From Anaerolineales bacterium (GTDB taxonomy: Bacteria; Chloroflexota; Anaerolineae; Anaerolineales; Villigracilaceae), in assembly GCA_020634885.1 (NCBI GenBank), contig JACKAW010000005.1:186001-250000 (forward strand): a DNA stretch of 64,000 nt, read 5' to 3'. Position numbers and translations under genes: made by a program. The notes under the pieces are model-generated. The model did no database searches. It was not told where the DNA came from and saw nothing but the letters and a program-made list of their open reading frames with translations. Shown here one piece after another: positions 58,596 through 64,000 of this stretch; position 1 is the first letter of the stretch, and each line of letters begins with the position of its first letter.

Positions 58596-60026
58596 ATGGC
58601 GCTTGAAAATATTCTGATTCTCGCCGCCGCCTCGCTCCTCTGGGCAACCACCTTCCGCAACCACGGGCGGACGTGGTTCATGCTCATCGCCAGCGTCGTC
58701 GTCATCTTCTGGCTGCAACCCGCCCTGCCCATCCGCGGCGCCGACTTCTTCACACCCGTCGCCACGCTCGTGCTCGTCGTCCTCACCTGGTTCATCACCA
58801 CCGACGACGAAACCCGCAAGCAGCGCAAAAACATCATCATCCTTGCCATCGTCGCTGGCGTCGTCCTACTCCTCAACCTCACCCGCTTTGTCCCGCAACT
58901 TCAACTCTTCACTGCCTCGCGCCCGCCCCAACTCGAAACGACTCTCCTTGTCTTTTTGATAACAGGACTGACGCTGATAGCTTTATCTCGTCTGACGCGT
59001 TTCAGCGCTTCTATCTTAACGGTGGGTCTGGTCCTAACCATCGGGCTTTTTCTACTCATCAAGATTCCCGCCCTATCGCTTTTGCTCAGTTCTTTCCTGC
59101 GGACACTCTCCGGTCAATCACTGACCAACGTCTCCATCAACGACTTCCGCTGGATGGGATTCTCCTACGTCGCCTTCCGTCTCATCCACACCATCCGCGA
59201 TAAACAATCCGGTCGCTTCCCATCCGTAGACGTGGGCGAATTCATCACCTACGTCATCTTCTTCCCTGCCTTCACCGCAGGACCGATTGACCGTCTCGAA
59301 CGTTTCATTAAAGATTTACGCGCGCCTTTTGCAGGTCTGACCCTTGAAGCGTTCTACTCCGCCGGTCAACGCCTGTTGCTCGGCTTGTTCAAAAAATTCG
59401 TCATCGCCGACGCGCTGGCGCTCATCGCCCTAAACGACACCAACGCAACCCAAGTCACCTCCACGTTTTGGATGTGGGTCATCGTCTACGCCTACGCTTT
59501 CCAGATCTACTTCGACTTCAGCGGCTATACCGACATTGCTCTCGGCATTGCGCAACTACTCGGAATCAAACTGCCCGAAAACTTCGCCTCGCCCTACCTC
59601 AAACCCAACCTGACTCAATTCTGGAACAACTGGCACATGACTCTCACGCAGTGGTTCCGCGCCTACTTCTTTAATCCCATCACCCGCTGGCTCAGGTCTT
59701 GGCAAAAACCGATGTCCATCCCGATGATGATTCTGCTCACCCAAGTCGCCACCATGCTACTGATCGGCTTCTGGCACGGCGTCACATGGAACTTCACCCT
59801 CTGGGGCTTATGGCACGGGCTGGGACTCTTCATCCACAACCGCTGGAACGATGCCACCAAAGCCAAGTCCGCTGCTTGGGCAACTTCGCCAACAAAACTC
59901 GCCATCCTCAACGTCAGCGGCATCCTGTTCACCTTCCATTTCGTAGCGATTGGATGGATTTTCTTCGCACTCTCCTCACCCATCACCTCGTGGCAGGTGA
60001 TTTTGAAATTGTTTGGAGTTCAGTAA
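58596..60026 (+). CDS. MBOAT acyltransferase (DltB/AlgI-like)
   Basis: 476 residues, about eleven helices. Motifs: FITYVIFFPAFTAGPIDRLE, QIYFDFSGYTDIALGIAQLL, TQFWNNWHMTLTQWFRAYFF and the presumed catalytic His in IGFWHGVTWNFTLWGLWHGL. The C-terminus (VILKLFGVQ) lacks the FxYxxF motif, which is instead on the microprotein just upstream. It should take an acyl group from the carrier protein at 62332-62577 and pass it across the membrane. Confidence 0.92.
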   Translation: MALENILILAAASLLWATTFRNHGRTWFMLIASVVVIFWLQPALPIRGADFFTPVATLVLVVLTWFITTDDETRKQRKNIIILAIVAGVVLLLNLTRFVPQLQLFTASRPPQLETTLLVFLITGLTLIALSRLTRFSASILTVGLVLTIGLFLLIKIPALSLLLSSFLRTLSGQSLTNVSINDFRWMGFSYVAFRLIHTIRDKQSGRFPSVDVGEFITYVIFFPAFTAGPIDRLERFIKDLRAPFAGLTLEAFYSAGQRLLLGLFKKFVIADALALIALNDTNATQVTSTFWMWVIVYAYAFQIYFDFSGYTDIALGIAQLLGIKLPENFASPYLKPNLTQFWNNWHMTLTQWFRAYFFNPITRWLRSWQKPMSIPMMILLTQVATMLLIGFWHGVTWNFTLWGLWHGLGLFIHNRWNDATKAKSAAWATSPTKLAILNVSGILFTFHFVAIGWIFFALSSPITSWQVILKLFGVQ

Positions 60027-60030
60027 ACAT

Positions 60031-60063
60031 AGGTGATAGTCACTTTAAAAGTGACTGTCACCT
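60031..60063. repeat. 15-bp hairpin between the MBOAT and SGNH-like genes
   Basis: GGTGATAGTCACTTT (60032-60046) and AAAGTGACTGTCACC (60048-60062) pair with one mismatch. It lacks a U-tract, so it may be a repeat or mRNA stability element. It shares AAGTGACTGTCAC-like sequence with the terminator at 20825. Confidence 0.65.
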
Positions 60064-60075
60064 CCTTATTTCATC

Positions 60076-61176
60076 ATGAACCAAATCAAACCCCTCAACG
60101 TCCTCATCAAAGGACTGCTCTTATTCGCTCTCTTCAACCTCGTCATCGCCGCATGGCAGCCGGGGGTTGGACAGTTGTCCCTTTACAACGTCCTCTACCC
60201 GGGGCGGGAGCGATTACCTTTCGGTGAAAACCCCAAGCAATCCTACAACCTCAGCCTCTTCGACCTCGATGCGATGTTCGCCTCGCATGTCATTGCGGGC
60301 ACACCAAAAGCAGATGATGAATTCCGCGTTGTCATTGTTGGAGACTCATCCGTGTGGGGCACGTTGCTCAAGCCAGAAGAAACACTGGCAGGGCAACTCA
60401 ACGCGGACAATCTCAACGCCTGCGGAAAAACTGTCCGCGCGTATAACTTGGGCTACCCGACCATCTCCCTCACCAAAGATGCCATGCTCCTTTCGTATGC
60501 GGTGCAATACAACCCCGACCTCGTCATCTGGATGACCACGCTCGACGCGTTCCCGCTGGAGAAGCAAACGTCCACGCCGCTGGTGGCTAACAATGTAGAA
60601 AAGGTTCGGGAACTGGCGACCAGCTACCAGTTAAGAGTCGAGGCGGATGATCCCAATTTCGAAGTCAAAAATTTCTGGCAGAAAACTTTCGTCGGCAACC
60701 GTCGCGCATGGGCGGACTTTTTCCGCTTGCAGATCTATGGCGTGATGTGGTCTGCCACGGGCATTGACCAGGTCTATCCGTCTGAGTATGAAAAAGCGCA
60801 AACCGATTTCGAAGCGGACGAAAGTTATCACGACCTGACCGCGCCGTTGAGTGAAGACAACCTCGCCATCAATGCGTTGGAGACGGGTTTTCGCGTGGTG
60901 GGCGAGACGCCCATGCTGCTCGTAAATGAGCCGATGTTAATAAGTTCGGGCACGAACAGCGACATCCGCTATAATTTTTTCTACCCCCGCTGGGCGTATG
61001 ACAACTACCGCGAGATCATGACTTCGTTGAGCCAACGTAATGGCTGGATGTATGCGGACTTGTGGGACATTGTGCCCGCGAATGAATTCACCAACAGCGC
61101 CATTCATCTCACGCCTGCGGGAGAGAATATGCTGGCGGAAAATCTCGCGCCGTATATTCTTGAAAATTGCAAATAG
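60076..61176 (+). CDS. Membrane-anchored SGNH-like protein (DltD/AlgJ position)
   Basis: 366 residues. N-terminal helix (VLIKGLLLFALFNLVIAAWQ). Block I is FRVVIVGDSSVWGTLLKPEE with the nucleophilic Ser, and the C-terminal IHLTPAGENMLAENLAPYIL contains the His of an SGNH hydrolase. It is likely to be the outer-face transferase partner of the MBOAT. The final acceptor polymer is unknown. Confidence 0.8.
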   Translation: MNQIKPLNVLIKGLLLFALFNLVIAAWQPGVGQLSLYNVLYPGRERLPFGENPKQSYNLSLFDLDAMFASHVIAGTPKADDEFRVVIVGDSSVWGTLLKPEETLAGQLNADNLNACGKTVRAYNLGYPTISLTKDAMLLSYAVQYNPDLVIWMTTLDAFPLEKQTSTPLVANNVEKVRELATSYQLRVEADDPNFEVKNFWQKTFVGNRRAWADFFRLQIYGVMWSATGIDQVYPSEYEKAQTDFEADESYHDLTAPLSEDNLAINALETGFRVVGETPMLLVNEPMLISSGTNSDIRYNFFYPRWAYDNYREIMTSLSQRNGWMYADLWDIVPANEFTNSAIHLTPAGENMLAENLAPYILENCK

Positions 61177-61182
61177 TTAATT

Positions 61183-61283
61183 CCGTCATTGCGAGCCGCG
61201 CTCTTGTTCTTCGCGGCGAAGCAATCTCTTAGCCCGCTTATGAGATTGCTTCGGGCGGAAGAACATCGCCCTCGCAATGACGT
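61183..61283. repeat. 'cgtcattgcgag...ctcgcaatgacg' bipartite repeat
   Basis: CCGTCATTGCGAG (61183-61195) faces CTCGCAATGACG (61272-61283), with GAAGCAATCTC (61219-61229) and GAGATTGCTTC (61243-61253) as inner arms. A well-known type of dispersed bacterial repeat. Confidence 0.85.
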
Positions 61284-61296
61284 AACAGGAGCGTAA

Positions 61297-62229
61297 ATGA
61301 AAGTACGTCAACTTTTTCTTTTAGCGGTGTTTTTTCTCGCCGCCTGCACTACCGCCCCAACGGCAACACTTCAACCTGAAAGTGAATCAACATCTGCGCC
61401 CGAAGTGACAGAAGCTGCGACAGAAGAAGTTGCAGCCGCCACCGAAGAATCCGCACCGACACCGCGCCCCACGCTTGGACCCGACGAATGGATGACCCTG
61501 CCCATCGTCCCCGAAGTGACGGATACCGCCCGCGAAATTTATACACGCGGACAAGAACTCGGACGCGACCCGAAGCATTTCTCCAAAGTGGGTGATTGCC
61601 AAACCAACACGGGTTTCTATCTCGTAGACTTTGACGATGAAGGTTCATATAGCCTTGGTGAATATGCCTCTCTGCAAGAGACGATTGATTACTATCAAGG
61701 TTCGTTCTCGCGTACCAGCCTTGCCATGCGTGACGGCTACAACGTGGCGGCGATCCTGACTCCGTTGCGAGCGGACCCGAAGCAATGCGAAAAAGGCGAG
61801 AATCCGATTGCATGTGAATTTCGATTGCATAACCCAAGCATTGCCATCATCAGTTTGGAGACCAACTTTAACGGACGCCCCGCCGATGACTATGGCAAAT
61901 ACATGCGCCAGATCATCGAATATTCCATTGAACAGGGTGTGGTACCGATCCTTGCCACCAAAGGCGACAACCTCGAAGGCGATCATAGTATCAATGCCGA
62001 AATCGCCAAAATTGCCGTAGAATACGACATCCCGTTGTGGAATCTGTGGGCGGCGCTGCAACCCCTGCCCAATCAAGGTCACGAAACTGTTCTGAACGAT
62101 GGCTTCCATCTTTCGTTCTCGCGTAATTTTTTTGATCAGCCCAAGAACATGCTCAGCGGCTGGCCTTGGCGTAATCTCACAGCCTTGCAGGCATTGGATT
62201 CTGTGAGGCGAGGGTTGCAGGAGCAATAA
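61297..62229 (+). CDS. SGNH-like lipoprotein with Cys in place of the nucleophilic Ser
   Basis: 310 residues. Lipobox FLAAC (Cys 17), Thr/Glu/Pro-rich linker to about residue 62. Block I reads HFSKVGDCQTNTGFYL, with GDC instead of GDS. AIISLETNFNGRP supplies the conserved Asn, and VLNDGFHLSF the Asp-x-x-His pair. The rest of the fold is SGNH-like (SIEQGVVPILATKGDN). The Cys may make a thiol enzyme or a binding protein. It lies between the SGNH-like gene and the carrier protein gene, in the same direction. Confidence 0.72.
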   Translation: MKVRQLFLLAVFFLAACTTAPTATLQPESESTSAPEVTEAATEEVAAATEESAPTPRPTLGPDEWMTLPIVPEVTDTAREIYTRGQELGRDPKHFSKVGDCQTNTGFYLVDFDDEGSYSLGEYASLQETIDYYQGSFSRTSLAMRDGYNVAAILTPLRADPKQCEKGENPIACEFRLHNPSIAIISLETNFNGRPADDYGKYMRQIIEYSIEQGVVPILATKGDNLEGDHSINAEIAKIAVEYDIPLWNLWAALQPLPNQGHETVLNDGFHLSFSRNFFDQPKNMLSGWPWRNLTALQALDSVRRGLQEQ

Positions 62230-62331
62230 AATCTTAACCACAGATAGACACAGATAAACTGGATTTTACAGACCAAACATCTTTGTTCATCCGCGTTCAT
62301 CTGTGGTGAAATATTCAAAAGGAATCAACTC
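62230..62331. repeat. 'taaccacagatagacacagat' repeat
   Basis: TTAACCACAGATAGACACAGAT (62235-62256) faces ATCCGCGTTCATCTGTGGTG (about 62290-62309), imperfect palindrome upstream of the carrier protein gene. Related to 18336-18402. AAAGGAATC precedes the ATG. Confidence 0.75.
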
Positions 62332-62577
62332 ATGACTACTGAAATCATCACCCCAATTGCAAAGTTCATTGCCGAAAAAATTCTCAAGCAACCGAGCAAA
62401 GTCATCTCCGCCGATGAAGCCCTCATTTCCAGCGGATTGATCGACTCGTTTAGCTTGATGGATCTCGCTCTTTTCATCGAAGATACCTTCGGCGTCCGCG
62501 TGGAAGATACTGAATTGAACGCGGAGACGTTCGACAATCTGGAACAACTTGCCAGCCTAATCGCTTCACGCAAGTAA
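62332..62577 (+). CDS. Acyl carrier protein
   Basis: 81 residues. The phosphopantetheine attachment Ser is in SGLIDSFSLMDLALFIEDTF (GLIDS), with Phe where most carriers have Leu. VRVEDTELNAETFDNLEQLA is typical helix III. The size and position beside a FAAL-like ligase and MBOAT match DltC-like carriers. It should receive an acyl chain from the downstream ligase after activation by a phosphopantetheinyl transferase encoded elsewhere. Confidence 0.93.
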   Translation: MTTEIITPIAKFIAEKILKQPSKVISADEALISSGLIDSFSLMDLALFIEDTFGVRVEDTELNAETFDNLEQLASLIASRK

Positions 62578-62583
62578 ATCACC

Positions 62584-62617
62584 CATATTCTGCATTCATC
62601 ATTCTTCACTCTGCATT
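62584..62617. repeat. 'ttctgcattcatcattcttcactctgcattt' repeat
   Basis: One half of the TGCAGAATG/ATGATGAATG family, between the carrier protein stop and the ligase ATG at 62620. The ribosome-binding site is therefore poor. Confidence 0.7.
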
Positions 62618-62619
62618 TA

Positions 62620-64000
62620 ATGACCACCCTCCCGAATCTCCTTCAAAACTCCTATCAAGAGATCCCCGACAAGACCAGCATCATCTTGCAGCACGCCGGT
62701 CAAGCGGATAAGCCTCTCTCCTATCGCGATCTGATCCGCGGCGCGAATCGTTTTGCATTAACGTACGCCCGCGAAGGAATCAAACCCGGCGAGGTAGTTA
62801 TTCTGATCCTGCAACACGGCGAGGACTTGGTCTATGCTTTTTGGGGTGCGATTCTGCATGGTGCGATTCCTTCCATCATGCCATTCCTCACCGAGAAGCT
62901 CGCGCCCGAAAAATATCGCGCCGACCTCTCTTCGCTGATCTCCATCACTAAGCCCACCACCATTGTCACCTACCCTGAGTTTGAAGCCGAAGTCCGCAGT
63001 GCACTGACTGATGGCGATTCGGTCAAGCATGTGATTCTCGCAAACACCATCGAAGCCGAAACCGAACCAAACTTTGATTCTCTTCAAGGCTTCAAATCAT
63101 TACCTGAAGATATCGTCGTGCTGCAACATTCTTCCGGCACAACCGGTTTGCAAAAAGGCGTGGCGCTTTCGCATCGCGCGGTGCTCAACCAACTCAACGT
63201 CTATAGCCAAACCCTGCGCATCGACCCCACCAGCGACGTCATCGTTTCGTGGCTGCCGCTTTATCACGACATGGGCTTCATCGCTTGCTTTCTCATGCCC
63301 GTGTTGTTACGCGTTCCGCTCGTCAACATGTCGCCCTTCGATTGGGTGCGAGCGCCGTATAAATTGCATCAAGCTACTTCGCAATACAAAGGCACGCTCA
63401 CTTGGCTTCCCAACTTTGCTTACAACTTTTGCGCTCATAAAATCCGCGAGCGCAATCTTGAAGGTGTTGACCTTTCCTCATGGCGCGCCATCATCAACTG
63501 CTCCGAGCCGGTGCATGTTGAAAGCCATGATCTATTCCATGAAAAATTTGCGGCGTATGGATTGAAGAAGTCCGCGCTGCAAACCTGTTATGCCATGGCA
63601 GAGAACGTCTTCGCCGTGACTCAAAGCCCATTGGATGGAACTCCCGCCGTGGATGTGATCGACCGTGAGACCTTCATGACTCAGCGCCTCGCGACTCCGC
63701 CCAAGCCCGATTCGCCCTCCATGCAGATGACTTCGTCCGGGCATCCGCTCCCTAATGTAAAAATCCGCATCGTGGACGAAAGCTTCGGCGACCTGCCAGA
63801 CCGAACCGTGGGTGAGATCGCTGTCCAAAGCGACTGTATGCTGACCGAATACTTCAACCGCCCCGATGCAACCGAATCCGCGATTAAGAACGGTTGGTAC
63901 CTGACTGGCGACTTTGGTTATATCTCCAATGGTGAGTTGTACGTTTCAGGACGCAAGAAAGACCTCATCATTGTTGGCGGCAAGAACGTGTATCCGCAAG
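62620..64000 (+). CDS. Fatty-acyl-AMP-ligase-like adenylate-forming enzyme, C-terminus outside window
   Basis: 460 residues present, ATG at 62620, runs off the right edge. Starts MTTLPNLLQNSYQEIPDKTS. The AMP-binding motif is VVLQHSSGTTGLQKGVALSH, then SWLPLYHDMGFIACFLMPVL and LTWLPNFAYNFCAHKI, as in FAALs. The later INCSEPVHVESHDLFHEKFA and CYAMAENVFAVT also match. The hinge GRKKDLIIVGGKNVYPQ is reached at the edge. It should form acyl-AMP and load the carrier protein. It is not a DltA-like D-Ala ligase by these motifs. Substrate chain length is unknown. Confidence 0.9.
   Translation, partial: MTTLPNLLQNSYQEIPDKTSIILQHAGQADKPLSYRDLIRGANRFALTYAREGIKPGEVVILILQHGEDLVYAFWGAILHGAIPSIMPFLTEKLAPEKYRADLSSLISITKPTTIVTYPEFEAEVRSALTDGDSVKHVILANTIEAETEPNFDSLQGFKSLPEDIVVLQHSSGTTGLQKGVALSHRAVLNQLNVYSQTLRIDPTSDVIVSWLPLYHDMGFIACFLMPVLLRVPLVNMSPFDWVRAPYKLHQATSQYKGTLTWLPNFAYNFCAHKIRERNLEGVDLSSWRAIINCSEPVHVESHDLFHEKFAAYGLKKSALQTCYAMAENVFAVTQSPLDGTPAVDVIDRETFMTQRLATPPKPDSPSMQMTSSGHPLPNVKIRIVDESFGDLPDRTVGEIAVQSDCMLTEYFNRPDATESAIKNGWYLTGDFGYISNGELYVSGRKKDLIIVGGKNVYPQ

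Noticed and set aside
62620..64000. DltA (D-alanine ligase) or acyl-CoA synthetase
   Set aside because: The SWLPLYHDMG and LPNFAYNFC motifs are those of FAAL-type enzymes, though the last part of the protein is outside the window.

Overview
The window (64 kb, moderately GC-rich, no rRNA, tRNA, transposase, phage gene or CRISPR array seen) looks like a chromosomal segment of a Chloroflexota bacterium, probably class Anaerolineae. This is inferred from LysW-dependent amino-acid synthesis, an Elp3 of the short bacterial type known from Dehalococcoides, many lipoproteins with Thr/Pro-rich linkers, PAS/GAF-rich signalling proteins, and very many small intergenic repeats. No marker gene proves the taxonomy.

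Layout. 1-7.7 kb: a partial acetyltransferase, an unrecognised two-gene unit and a 7TM-GAF-GGDEF diguanylate cyclase. 7.7-11 kb: a Trm9-like methyltransferase divergent from elp3-era. 11-23 kb: rhodanese, glycogen phosphorylase, lipoproteins, alpha-carbonic anhydrase, sulfatase, HD protein, YdcF/SanA protein, PhnD-like lipoprotein, DUF4230 protein, sulfotransferase and PlsC-type acyltransferase. 23-31 kb: a signalling block (REC-HD-GYP; NarL-type regulator; REC-histidine kinase; a 1688-residue PAS/GAF hybrid kinase). 31-34.6 kb: MOSC protein and an ABC-2 exporter. 34.8-38 kb: PIG-L deacetylase, MBOAT acyltransferase and SGNH-like protein. 38.8-47.6 kb: a LysW-type ornithine/arginine cluster (argG, argH, lysW, lysX, lysY, lysZ, lysJ, lysK). 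47.9-57.9 kb: an amidase and a nearly complete histidine operon (hisG-D-C-B-H-A-F-I-E plus a HAD-like gene). 58-64 kb: a second MBOAT locus with a 33-residue DltX-like microprotein, two SGNH-like proteins, an acyl carrier protein and a fatty-acyl-AMP-ligase-like enzyme that runs off the right edge.

Main observations. (1) The 58.5-64 kb locus has every logical part of a Dlt system (activating enzyme, carrier protein, MBOAT, SGNH protein, microprotein ending WIYQGF), but the ligase resembles FAAL enzymes rather than DltA. The other MBOAT, at 35.6 kb, carries the same kind of motif (FIYFQF) at its own C-terminus. (2) The his operon and the argG operon each have a recognisable attenuator: a His-rich or Arg-rich leader peptide followed by a terminator. 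Both share a TTGACTCATT...TAGAAT promoter placed so close to the ATG that the leader mRNAs should be nearly leaderless. (3) Several families of palindromic intergenic repeats fill gaps, even between genes of one operon. They also enter coding sequence: a 25-codon palindromic insert in hisD, a repeat-like segment in a methyltransferase, the C-terminus of ArgH, and the start codons of hisI and hisH. (4) Two convergent genes share one perfect palindrome as terminator and as coding sequence, so both proteins end KKYITL(Q/E)G.

All calls were made by reading the sequence; no database search or structure prediction was run.
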